From contig JANJXV010000261.1 in NCBI GenBank assembly GCA_024803745.1, positions 437,501 through 501,500 of the forward strand: a DNA stretch of 64,000 nt, written 5' to 3'. The notes beneath the pieces are model-generated. The model was not told where the DNA came from. It saw nothing but the letters and a program-made list of their open reading frames with translations, and did not search any database. This stretch comes from Megascapheus bottae (lineage: Eukaryota > Chordata > Mammalia > Rodentia > Geomyidae). Positions 1 through 12,431 of this stretch are shown here, piece after piece (the first letter of the stretch is position 1; each line of letters starts with the position of its first letter). The translations under genes and the position numbers were made by a program.

Positions 1-744
1 CCTAACCCTAACCTTAACCCTAACCCTAACTCTAACCCCTAACCTTAAACCTTACCCTTACCCTCACCCTAACCCTAATCCTAACCCTAACCTTATCCCC
101 TAACCCTACCCTAGACCTAACCCTAACCCTTAACCTAACCCTAACTCAAACCCTAACCCTAACCTTAACCCTAACCCTAACCCTAACCCCTACCCTTACC
201 CTAACCCTAACCGTAAACTTAACCCTAACCCTAACCCAAACAATAACCCTAACACTTACCCTTACCCTAACCCTAACCCTAACCCTAACCCTAAACCTTA
301 CCCTTACCCTAACGCTAACCCTAACCCTAACCTTAAACATAACCCTAACCCTAACACATACCCTTACCTAACCCTAACCCTAACACTAACCCTAACCCTA
401 ACCCTAAACTTAACCTTAACCCTTAACCTTACCATTACCCTAACCCTAAACCTAAACCTAACCCTAACCCTTATCCTTACCCTAACCCTAACCCTAACCT
501 TAAACTAACCTAACCCTAACCCTAACCCTAAACCTAACCTTAACCCTTACCCTTATCCTTACCATAACCCTAACAATAACCCTAATCCTAAACCTAACCC
601 TAACCCTAAACTTAACCCTTACCCTTACCCTAACCTAAACCTAACCGTAACCCTTACCCTTACACTAACCTTAACCCTAATCCTAACTCTAAACCTAACC
701 TTAACCCTAACCCTTATCCTTACCATAAACCTAACAATAAACCT

Positions 745-1032
745 AATCCTAAACCTAACCCTAACCCTAACCCTAACCCTAACCCTAAACCTAACCCTAC
801 CCCTAATCCTATCCCTATCCTTAACCTTAACCCTAACCCCAACCCTAACCCTAACCATTACCCTTACCCTATCGATAACCCTAACCCTAACCTTAACCCT
901 AACCCTAACCCTAACCCTTACCCTAACCCTAAACCTATCCCTAACCCTAATCCTATCCCTAACCCTAACCTTAACCCTAACCCCAACCATAACCCTAACC
1001 ATTACCCTTACCCTAATGATAACCCTAACCCT
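745..1032. repeat. 144 bp tandem duplication, diverged
   Basis: Two consecutive blocks share an ordered series of rare variants: a CCCTATCC-type hexamer, CCTTAACC, CCCCAACC, then CCATTACCCTTACCCTA followed by a GATAACCC marker. The GAT anchors lie at 874 and 1018, exactly 144 bases (24 hexamers) apart. The copies differ at several bases, so this is an older duplication than those in domains A, B and D. The outer edges are approximate. Confidence 0.65.
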
Positions 1033-2279
1033 AACCTTAACCCTAACCCTAACACAAACACTTACCCTAACCCTAACCATAACCCTAAACGTAACCCTAA
1101 CCCTAACCCTAAACCTTACCCTTGCCCTAACCCTAACCCTAACCCTAAGCCTAACCTTCACCCTAACACTAACCCCAACCCTAACACTTACCCTAACTGT
1201 AACCCTAAACCTAACCCTATCCCTAACCCTAAACATAACCCTAACAATAACACCTAACCTTAACCATAACCCTAACCCTAACACATACCCTTACCTAACC
1301 CTAACCCTAACCCTAACCCTAACCGTAAACCTAACCCTAACCCTTAAACTTACCCTTACCCTAACCCTAACCCTAAACCTAACCCTAACCCTTATCCTTA
1401 CCCTAAACCTAACCCTAACCTTAACCCTAACCCTAACCTTAACATAACCCTAACCCTAATAATAAACTTTACCCTTACCCTAACCCTAAACCTAATTCTA
1501 ACCCAAACCCAAACACTAACACTAACATTAACACTTACCCTAATCGTAACCTTAACCCTAAAACTAACCCTTACACTTAACCTAACCCGAACCCTAAACC
1601 TAACACTAACCCTAACCCTATCCCTTAACATTACCCTAACCCCAACCCTAACCCTAACTCTAACCCTAACCCTAAGCCCTAACCCTAACCCTAACCCTAA
1701 CCCTTACACTTCTTCTAACCCTAACCCTAACCCTAACCAGAACCCTTACCCTAACCCTAACCTTAAACATATCCCTAACCCTAACCTAACCTTAACCCTA
1801 ACCCTAAGCCTATCTCTAACCCTTACCCTGACCCTAACCCTAAACCTAACACTAACCCTAACCCTTACCCTAACCCTAACCCTAACCCTAACCCTAACCT
1901 TTACCCTTATCCTAACACTAACCCTAACCCTAACACTAACCCTTACCCTAACCCTAAACCTAACCCTACACCTAAACCTTACCCTAACCATAACCCTAGC
2001 CCTAACCCTAACCCTTACCCTTACCTTAACCCTAAACCTAACCCTATCCCTTACCCTTACCCTAACGGTGACCCTAACCCTAACCCAACCCTAACCCTAA
2101 CCCTAACACTTACCCTTACACTAATCCTAACCCTAAACCTAAACCTAACCCTTAACATAACCATAACACTAACCCTAACCCTAACCCTTACCCTTACCTT
2201 AACCCTAACCCTAACAGAATCCCTTACCCTTACCCTAAAGTTAACCCTAACCCTAACCTTAACCCTAACCCTAAACCTA

Positions 2280-3600
2280 ACCGTAACCCTAAACATAACC
2301 CTAACCCTAAGCCTAACCCTAACACTTACCCTAAACCTAAACCTAATCCTTACCCTAACCCTAACCCTAACCCTAATCCTAACCGTAACCCTAAAACGAA
2401 CCCTAACCCTAACCCTAACCCTAACCCTAATCCTAACCCTCACCCTTACCCCAACCCTAACCCTAACCTTAACCCCAACCCTAAACCTAACACTAACCCT
2501 AACCCTAACCCTTAAACTTACCCTAACCCTAATCCTAAACCTAACCCCTAACACTAACCTTAACCTAACCATAACACTAACCATAAACTTTACCCTTACC
2601 CTAACCCTAAACCTAACTCTTACCCTAACCCAAACCCTAACACTAACCCTAACGCTTGCCCTAACCCTAACCCTAAACCTAACCCTTACCCTAACCCTAA
2701 CCCTAACCCTAACCCTCACCCTAACCTTAACCCTAACCCTATCCCTAACCCTTACCATTACCCTAACCCTAACCCTAACCCTAACCCTAACCCTAACCCT
2801 TACACTTTTCCTAACCCTAACCCTAACCCTAACTCTAACCCTTACTCTTACCCTAACCCTAAACCTAAACCTATCCCTAACCCTAACCCTAACCTTAACC
2901 CTAACCCTAACCCTATCCCTAACCATTACCCTGAACCTAACCCTAAATCTAACACTAACCCTAACCCTAAACCTAACCCTTACCCTTACCCTAACACTAA
3001 CCCTAAACCTAACCCTAACCCCAACCCTAACCCCTAACCCTAACCCTAAAACTAACCCTAAGCATTAGCCTTATCCTAACACTAACCCTAACCCTAACCC
3101 TAACTCTTACCCTTACCCTAACCCTAAGGCAAACCCTAACCCTAACCCTTACCCTAACCCTAACCCTAAAACTAACCCTAACCTTTACCCTTATCCTAAC
3201 ACTAACCCTAACCCTAAACCTAACCCTAACACTTACCCTTACCCTAAACCTAAACCTAACCCTAACCCTACACCTAACCCTTACCCTAACCATAAACCTA
3301 ACCCTAAACCTAACCCTTACCCTTACCTTAACCCTATACCTAACCCTATCCCTTACCCTTACCCTAACGCTAACCCTAACCCAAACCTTAACCATAACCC
3401 TAAACCTAACCGTAACCTTAAATATAACCCTAACCCTAAGCCTAACCCTAACCCTTACCCTAAACCTAAACCTAATCCTTACCCTAACCCTAACCCTAAC
3501 CCTAATCCTAACCATAACCCTAAAACGAAGCCTAACCCTAACCCTAACCCTAACACTCACCCTTACCCCAACCCTAACCCTAACCTTAACCCCAACCCTT
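2280..3600. repeat. Diverged direct repeat, copies about 1.12 kb apart
   Basis: Bases about 2283-2480 and 3408-3605 carry the same order of variants: CCGTAACC, an A-rich AACATAACC or AATATAACC unit, AAGCCTAACC, AAACCTAAACCTAATCC, then a unique-looking AAAACGAA marker (near 2394 and 3518), followed by CACTCACCC or CCCTCACCC and CCCCAACC. Many single-base differences separate the copies, so this is an ancient duplication inside the head region. Confidence 0.55.
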
Positions 3601-4530
3601 GACCTAACCTTAACCCTAACCCTTACCCTAACCCTAACCCTAACCCTAACCACTAACCCTAACCCTTAACATAACCTAACCCTAACCATAACCCTTACCC
3701 TTACCCTACCCCTACACCTAACTCTAACTCTAACCCAAACCTTAACACTAACCCTAACCCTTACCCTAACCCTAACCCTAACCCTTACCCTAACACTTCC
3801 CCATACCCTAACACGAACCCTAAACCTAACCCAAACCCTAACCTTAACCCTAACCCTAACCCTAACATTTCCCCATACCCTAACACGAACACTAACCCTA
3901 AAACTAACCCTAAACCTAACCCTAAACCTAACCCTTACCATTACCCTAACCTTAACCCAAAACCTAACCCTAACCCTAAACCTAAACCTAACCCTAACCC
4001 TAAACCTTACCCTTATCCTAACACTAACCCTAACCCTAACCCTAACACTTACACTTATCCTAACCCTAAACCTAATCCTAACCCTAACCCTTACCATAAC
4101 CTTAACTCTAAACCTAACCCTAACCCTTACCCTTATTCTAACACTAACCCTAACCCTAACCCTAACCCTAACCCTAATCCTAACCATAACCGTAAAACTA
4201 ACCCTAACTCTAACCATAAACCTAAACCTAACCCTAATCCTAACCCTGACCCTTACCCTTACCCTAACCCTAACCTGAACCCCAACCCTAAACCTGACAC
4301 TAACCCTAACCCTAACCCTTAAACTTACCCTAACCCTAATCCTAAACCTAACCCCTAACCCTAACCTTAACCCAACCCTAACCATAAACTTTACCCTTAC
4401 CCTAACCCTAAATCTAATTCTAATCCTAACCCAAACCCTAACACTAACCCTAACACTCACCCTAAACCTAACCCTAACCCTTACCCTAACCGTAACCCTA
4501 ACCCTAACCATAACCTTAACCCTAACCCTA
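2452..4530. repeat. Diverged direct repeat, copies about 1.8 kb apart
   Basis: Bases about 2452-2720 and 4265-4530 share CCCCAACCCTAAACC, then CCCTTAAACTTACCC, AATCCTAAACCTAACCCC and CATAAACTTTACCCTTACC in the same order. The copies differ by substitutions and small indels. They show that the head region was itself built by segmental duplication before it decayed. Confidence 0.55.
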
Positions 4531-5483
4531 AACCTAACCCTTACACTTAAACTAACCCGAACCCTAAACCTAACACTAACCCTAACCCTATCCCTTACCA
4601 ATACCCTAACCTCAACCCAAACCCTAAGTCTAACCCTAACCCTAACCCTAAGCCCTAACCCTAACGCTAAACCTAACCCTAACACTTTTCCTAACCCTAA
4701 ACCTAACCCTAACCATTACCCTTACCCTAACCCTAACCCTAACCCTAAACATATCCCTAACCCTAACCCTATCCTTAACCCTAACCCTAACCTATCTCTA
4801 ACCCTTACCCTGACCCTAACCCTAAATAAAACACTAACCCTAAACCTAACCCTAACCCTTACCCTTACCCTAACACTAAACCTAAACCTAATCCTAACCC
4901 TATCCCTAACCCTTACCATGACCCTAACACTAAACCTAACACTAACCCTAACCCTAACCCTAACCCTTACCCTCACCCTAACACTAACCCTAAACCTAAC
5001 CCTAACCCCAACCCTAACCCCTAACCCTAACCCTAACCCTAACCCTAACCCAAACCCTAACACTAACCCTAACCCTTATCCTAACCCTAACCCTAACCCT
5101 AACCCTCACCCTAACCTTAAACCTAACCCTAAACCTAACCCTTACACTTAACCTAACCCGAACCCTAAACCTAACACCTACCCTAACCCTAACCCTTACC
5201 ATTACCCTAACCACAACCCTAACCCTAACACTAACCCCTAACCCTAACCCTAACCCTAACCCTTACCCTTAGGTTAACCCTAACCCTAAACCTATGCCTA
5301 ACCCTAACCCTAACCTTAAACCTAACCCTAACCCTATCCCTGACCCTTACCCTATCCCTAACCCTAAACCTAACACTAACCCTAATCCTAACCCTAACCC
5401 TTACCCTCACCCTAACACTAACCCTAAACCTAACCCTAACCCCAACCGTAACCCCTAACCCAAACCTTAACACTAACCCTAAG

Positions 5484-8400
5484 CCTTACCCTTATCCTAA
5501 CACTAACACTAAACCTAACCCTAACACTTACCCTTACCCTAACCCTAAACCTAAACCTAACCCTAACCCTTACCCTAACCCTAACCCTAACCCTAACCCT
5601 AACCTTTACCCTTATCCTAACACTAACCCTCACCCTAAACCTAACCCTAACACTTACCCTTACACTAACCTAAACCTAACCCTAAACCTAACGCTTACCC
5701 TAATCATAACCCTAACCCTAACCCTAACCCTTACCCTTACCTTACCCCTAACCCTAACCCTATCCCTTACCCTTACCCTAACGCTGACCCTAACCCTAAC
5801 CTAACCCTAACCCTAACCCTAACCCTAACACATACCCTTACACTAACCCTTACCCTAACCCTAACCCTAACCCAAATCATAACCCTAACCCTAACCCTAA
5901 TCCTAACCCTAAACCCTTACCCTTACCCTATCCCTAACCCTAAACTTAACCCCAACCCTAAACCTAACGTTAACCCTAACCATAAACCTAACCCTAACCC
6001 TTACCTACCCCTAACCCTTACCCTTATCCTAATCCTAACCCTAAACTTAACCCCAACCCTAAACCTAACGCTAACCCTAACCCTAAACCTAACCGTAACC
6101 CTAACCTTACCCTTACCCAAAACCTAAACCTAACACTTACCCTAAACCTAACCCTAAACCTAACACTTACCCTTACCCTAACCCTAACCCTAACCTTAAC
6201 CCCAAACCTAAACCTAAACCTAACCCTTACCCTAACACTTACCCTAACCCTAACCCTAAGCCTAACACTTACCCTTACCTTAACCCTAACCCTAACCTTA
6301 ACCCCAAACCTAAACCTAAACCTAACCCTTACCCTAATACTTACCCTAACCCTAACCCTAACCCTTACCCTAACACTTCCCATACCCTAACACGAACCCT
6401 AACCCTAACCTTAACCCTAACCCTAACACTTCCCCATACCCTAACACGAACCCTAACCCTAAACCTATCCCTAACCCTAACCCTAGCCCTAACCCTTACC
6501 CTTATCATAAACCTAACCCTAAAGCTAACCCTAACCCTAACCTTAAAGCTAACCCTAACACTATCCCTAACCGTAACCCTAACTCTTACCCTTATGCTAA
6601 CACTAACCCTATCCCTAACACTAACACTTACCCTTACCCTAAGACAAAACCTAAACCTAACACTAACCCTTACCCTAACACTTATCCTAACCCTAACCGT
6701 AAGCCTAACACTTACCCTTACCCTAACACTAACCCTAACCCTAACCCTAACCCTAACCCTAACCCTTACCCTAACCATAACCCTAATCCTAAACCTAACC
6801 CTTACCCTTACCTTAACCGTAATCCTAACCCTAACCCTAACCCTAAAACTAACCCTAACCCTTAACCTTACCCTTACCCTAACCTTAACCCTAAACCTAA
6901 CCCTAACCCTTACCCTTACCCTAACCCTAACCCTAACCTTAACCCTAACCCTAACCCAAACACTAACCCTAACCTTAACCCTAACCCTTATTCATACCCT
7001 AACCCTAACCATAACCTTAAACCTAAACCTAACCCAAACCCAAAACCTAACCCTTACCCTTAACCTAACCCTAACTCTAAACCTAACCGTAACCCTTACC
7101 ATTACCCTAACCCTAACCCTAATCCTAACTCTCACCCTAACCTTAACCCTAACCCTTCCCTTACCCAAACCATAACCCTAACCCTTACCGTAAACCTAAA
7201 CCTAAACCTAACCCTAACCCTTACCCTAACCCTATCCCTCCGCTAACCCTAACCCTAACCATTAACGATACCCTAACCCTAACCCTCATCTTAACCCTAA
7301 ATCTAACCCTAATCCTAACCCTTACCCGTACCCTAACCCAAACTCTAACCTTAACCCTTACCCTTACCCTCACCCTAACCCTAACCTTAATGCTAACCAT
7401 AACTCTAACCCTTAACCTAACCCTAACCCTAACCCTAAACCTTACCCTAACCCTAACACTAACCCTAACCCTTACCCTTTTCCTAAACCTAACACTAACC
7501 CTAACCCTTACACTTACCCTAACCCTAACCCTAAACCTAACCCTAACCCAAACCCTAACCCCAACCCTAACCCTAACCTTACCCTAACCCTATCCCTAAA
7601 CCTAACCATTACCCTTTCACTAACCCTAACCCTGAACCTAACAATAACCCTAACCCTAACACTTACCCTTACCCTACCCCTAAACCTAAACCTACCCCTA
7701 AACCTAACACTAATCCTAACCCCGATCCCTAACCCTAACCGTAACCCTAACACTTAACCTTACCCTAACCATAATCCTCACCCTTACCCTTAACCTACCC
7801 TAACCGTAACCTTAACCCCAACCATAAACCTAACCCTAACCTTACCCTAACACTTACCCTAACCCTAACCCTAACCCTAACACTTAACCTAACCCTAACC
7901 CTAACCCTAAGCCTAACCCTTACCCTAACCCTAACCCTAACCCTAACACTTACCCTTACCCTACCCTAACCCTATCCCTAAACCTAACCCTAACCCTAAC
8001 CTTAACCCTAACCCTAACCCTAACCCTTATCATTACCCTAACCCTAACCCTAAACCTAAACATAATCCTAATCCCTAACCCTAACTCTAACCCTTACCCT
8101 AACCCTTACCCTTATCCTAACCCTAACCCTAACCCTAATCCTAACACTTACCCTTACCCTTAACCTAACCCTTATCCTAACCCTAAGCTTAACCCTAAAC
8201 CTAACCCTTACCCTTATCCTAACACTAACCCTAAGCCTAAACCTTACCCTAAACCTAACCCTAACCCTAACACTTACCCTTACCCTACCCTAACCCTAAC
8301 CGCTAACCCTAACCCTTAACCTAACCCTATTCCTAACCATAACCCTTACCTTTACCCTAACCTTAAACCTAACTCTAACCCTAACCTTTACCCTAACCCT

Positions 8401-8957
8401 AACTCTAACCCAAACCCTAACCCTAATCCTAACACTTACCCTTACCCTAAACCTAACCCTAAACCTAATCCTTACCCTAAGCCTAACCCTAACCCTTGCC
8501 CTAACCCTAATCCTAACCCTAACCCCTAACCCTAACCCTTGACCTAACCCTAACCCTAACCATAACCCTTACCCTTAGCCTAGCCCTAAACCTAACTCTA
8601 ACCCTAACCCTAACCCTTACACTAACGCTAACCCTAACCCTAAGCCTAAAACTAACCCTAACCCTTCCCCTTCCCCTAACCCGAACCTTAAACTTAACAC
8701 TAACCCTAACCCTAACCCTAACCCTTACCATTACCCTAACCATAACCCTAAACCTAACCCTAACCCTAACCCTAACCCTAACCCTAACTCTTACACTTTT
8801 CCTAACCCTAACCCTAACGCTAACCGTAACCCTAACCCTTACCATAACCCTAACCTTAAACCTAACCCTAACCCTAACCTTAACGCTAACCCTAACATTA
8901 TCCCTAACCCTCACCCTAACCCTAACCCCTAACCCTAACCCTAACCCTAACCATAAC
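5484..8957. repeat. Domain A, unit 1 (3,474 bp)
   Basis: First of three tandem units. Its left edge is where similarity to unit 2 begins: from the CCTTACCCTTATCC at 5484 the sequence matches 8958 onward, while upstream of 5484 it does not. Landmarks in order are a CGCTGACC near 5784, paired TTCCCATACC/TTCCCCATACC markers at 6375 and 6427, ATTAACGATACC near 7261, and CTTACACTTTTCC at about 8790. Against unit 2 I noticed two substitutions (TATCCTAACC near 6689 where unit 2 has TACCC, and TTGCCC near 8497 where unit 2 has TTACCC), which implies very high identity. Confidence 0.9.
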
Positions 8958-11900
8958 CCTTACCCTTATCCTAACACTAACACTAAACCTAACCCTAACA
9001 CTTACCCTTACCCTAACCCTAAACCTAAACCTAACCCTAACCCTTACCCTAACCCTAACCCTAACCCTAACCCTAACCTTTACCCTTATCCTAACACTAA
9101 CCCTCACCCTAAACCTAACCCTAACACTTACCCTTACACTAACCTAAACCTAACCCTAAACCTAACGCTTACCCTAATCATAACCCTAACCCTAACCCTA
9201 ACCCTTACCCTTACCTTACCCCTAACCCTAACCCTATCCCTTACCCTTACCCTAACGCTGACCCTAACCCTAACCTAACCCTAACCCTAACCCTAACCCT
9301 AACACATACCCTTACACTAACCCTTACCCTAACCCTAACCCTAACCCAAATCATAACCCTAACCCTAACCCTAATCCTAACCCTAAACCCTTACCCTTAC
9401 CCTATCCCTAACCCTAAACTTAACCCCAACCCTAAACCTAACGTTAACCCTAACCATAAACCTAACCCTAACCCTTACCTACCCCTAACCCTTACCCTTA
9501 TCCTAATCCTAACCCTAAACTTAACCCCAACCCTAAACCTAACGCTAACCCTAACCCTAAACCTAACCGTAACCCTAACCTTACCCTTACCCAAAACCTA
9601 AACCTAACACTTACCCTAAACCTAACCCTAAACCTAACACTTACCCTTACCCTAACCCTAACCCTAACCTTAACCCCAAACCTAAACCTAAACCTAACCC
9701 TTACCCTAACACTTACCCTAACCCTAACCCTAAGCCTAACACTTACCCTTACCTTAACCCTAACCCTAACCTTAACCCCAAACCTAAACCTAAACCTAAC
9801 CCTTACCCTAATACTTACCCTAACCCTAACCCTAACCCTTACCCTAACACTTCCCATACCCTAACACGAACCCTAACCCTAACCTTAACCCTAACCCTAA
9901 CACTTCCCCATACCCTAACACGAACCCTAACCCTAAACCTATCCCTAACCCTAACCCTAGCCCTAACCCTTACCCTTATCATAAACCTAACCCTAAAGCT
10001 AACCCTAACCCTAACCTTAAAGCTAACCCTAACACTATCCCTAACCGTAACCCTAACTCTTACCCTTATGCTAACACTAACCCTATCCCTAACACTAACA
10101 CTTACCCTTACCCTAAGACAAAACCTAAACCTAACACTAACCCTTACCCTAACACTTACCCTAACCCTAACCGTAAGCCTAACACTTACCCTTACCCTAA
10201 CACTAACCCTAACCCTAACCCTAACCCTAACCCTAACCCTTACCCTAACCATAACCCTAATCCTAAACCTAACCCTTACCCTTACCTTAACCGTAATCCT
10301 AACCCTAACCCTAACCCTAAAACTAACCCTAACCCTTAACCTTACCCTTACCCTAACCTTAACCCTAAACCTAACCCTAACCCTTACCCTTACCCTAACC
10401 CTAACCCTAACCTTAACCCTAACCCTAACCCAAACACTAACCCTAACCTTAACCCTAACCCTTATTCATACCCTAACCCTAACCATAACCTTAAACCTAA
10501 ACCTAACCCAAACCCAAAACCTAACCCTTACCCTTAACCTAACCCTAACTCTAAACCTAACCGTAACCCTTACCATTACCCTAACCCTAACCCTAATCCT
10601 AACTCTCACCCTAACCTTAACCCTAACCCTTCCCTTACCCAAACCATAACCCTAACCCTTACCGTAAACCTAAACCTAAACCTAACCCTAACCCTTACCC
10701 TAACCCTATCCCTCCGCTAACCCTAACCCTAACCATTAACGATACCCTAACCCTAACCCTCATCTTAACCCTAAATCTAACCCTAATCCTAACCCTTACC
10801 CGTACCCTAACCCAAACTCTAACCTTAACCCTTACCCTTACCCTCACCCTAACCCTAACCTTAATGCTAACCATAACTCTAACCCTTAACCTAACCCTAA
10901 CCCTAACCCTAAACCTTACCCTAACCCTAACACTAACCCTAACCCTTACCCTTTTCCTAAACCTAACACTAACCCTAACCCTTACACTTACCCTAACCCT
11001 AACCCTAAACCTAACCCTAACCCAAACCCTAACCCCAACCCTAACCCTAACCTTACCCTAACCCTATCCCTAAACCTAACCATTACCCTTTCACTAACCC
11101 TAACCCTGAACCTAACAATAACCCTAACCCTAACACTTACCCTTACCCTACCCCTAAACCTAAACCTACCCCTAAACCTAACACTAATCCTAACCCCGAT
11201 CCCTAACCCTAACCGTAACCCTAACACTTAACCTTACCCTAACCATAATCCTCACCCTTACCCTTAACCTACCCTAACCGTAACCTTAACCCCAACCATA
11301 AACCTAACCCTAACCTTACCCTAACACTTACCCTAACCCTAACCCTAACCCTAACACTTAACCTAACCCTAACCCTAACCCTAAGCCTAACCCTTACCCT
11401 AACCCTAACCCTAACCCTAACACTTACCCTTACCCTACCCTAACCCTATCCCTAAACCTAACCCTAACCCTAACCTTAACCCTAACCCTAACCCTAACCC
11501 TTATCATTACCCTAACCCTAACCCTAAACCTAAACATAATCCTAATCCCTAACCCTAACTCTAACCCTTACCCTAACCCTTACCCTTATCCTAACCCTAA
11601 CCCTAACCCTAATCCTAACACTTACCCTTACCCTTAACCTAACCCTTATCCTAACCCTAAGCTTAACCCTAAACCTAACCCTTACCCTTATCCTAACACT
11701 AACCCTAAGCCTAAACCTTACCCTAAACCTAACCCTAACCCTAACACTTACCCTTACCCTACCCTAACCCTAACCGCTAACCCTAACCCTTAACCTAACC
11801 CTATTCCTAACCATAACCCTTACCTTTACCCTAACCTTAAACCTAACTCTAACCCTAACCTTTACCCTAACCCTAACTCTAACCCAAACCCTAACCCTAA

Positions 11901-12431
11901 TCCTAACACTTACCCTTACCCTAAACCTAACCCTAAACCTAATCCTTACCCTAAGCCTAACCCTAACCCTTACCCTAACCCTAATCCTAACCCTAACCCC
12001 TAACCCTAACCCTTGACCTAACCCTAACCCTAACCATAACCCTTACCCTTAGCCTAGCCCTAAACCTAACTCTAACCCTAACCCTAACCCTTACACTAAC
12101 GCTAACCCTAACCCTAAGCCTAAAACTAACCCTAACCCTTCCCCTTCCCCTAACCCGAACCTTAAACTTAACACTAACCCTAACCCTAACCCTAACCCTT
12201 ACCATTACCCTAACCATAACCCTAAACCTAACCCTAACCCTAACCCTAACCCTAACCCTAACTCTTACACTTTTCCTAACCCTAACCCTAACGCTAACCG
12301 TAACCCTAACCCTTACCATAACCCTAACCTTAAACCTAACCCTAACCCTAACCTTAACGCTAACCCTAACATTATCCCTAACCCTCACCCTAACCCTAAC
12401 CCCTAACCCTAACCCTAACCCTAACCATAAC
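8958..12431. repeat. Domain A, unit 2 (3,474 bp)
   Basis: Near-identical tandem copy of unit 1, offset by exactly 3,474 bases at every landmark checked (9847 and 9905 for the TTCCCATACC pair, 10735 for the ATTAACGATACC marker, about 12266 for the CACTTTTCC marker). 3,474 is 579 hexamers, so the unit is a whole number of repeats. The unit holds no gene. It serves as the reference for recognising the losses in unit 3. Confidence 0.9.

Larger units (their letters stand above)
1..5483. repeat. Diverged head of the array, no multi-kb tandem copy
   Basis: This stretch has the same hexamer composition as the rest of the window, but I found no long near-identical copy of it elsewhere. It contains small or diverged internal duplications, listed separately, and its right part (about 4720-5480) resembles 16905-17190 and 18534-18800 at a diverged level. 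It is rich in register shifts such as CCCTTAACC and CCTAACCTAACC. There is no gene and no pristine terminal repeat at base 1. It is either the most decayed part of the array or a part that escaped recent amplification. Confidence 0.7.

Noticed and set aside
1690..1740. CTTCTTCTAACC near 1710 as a possible unique insertion or promoter element
   Set aside because: It is a few consecutive variant hexamers only, and the array continues unchanged on both sides.
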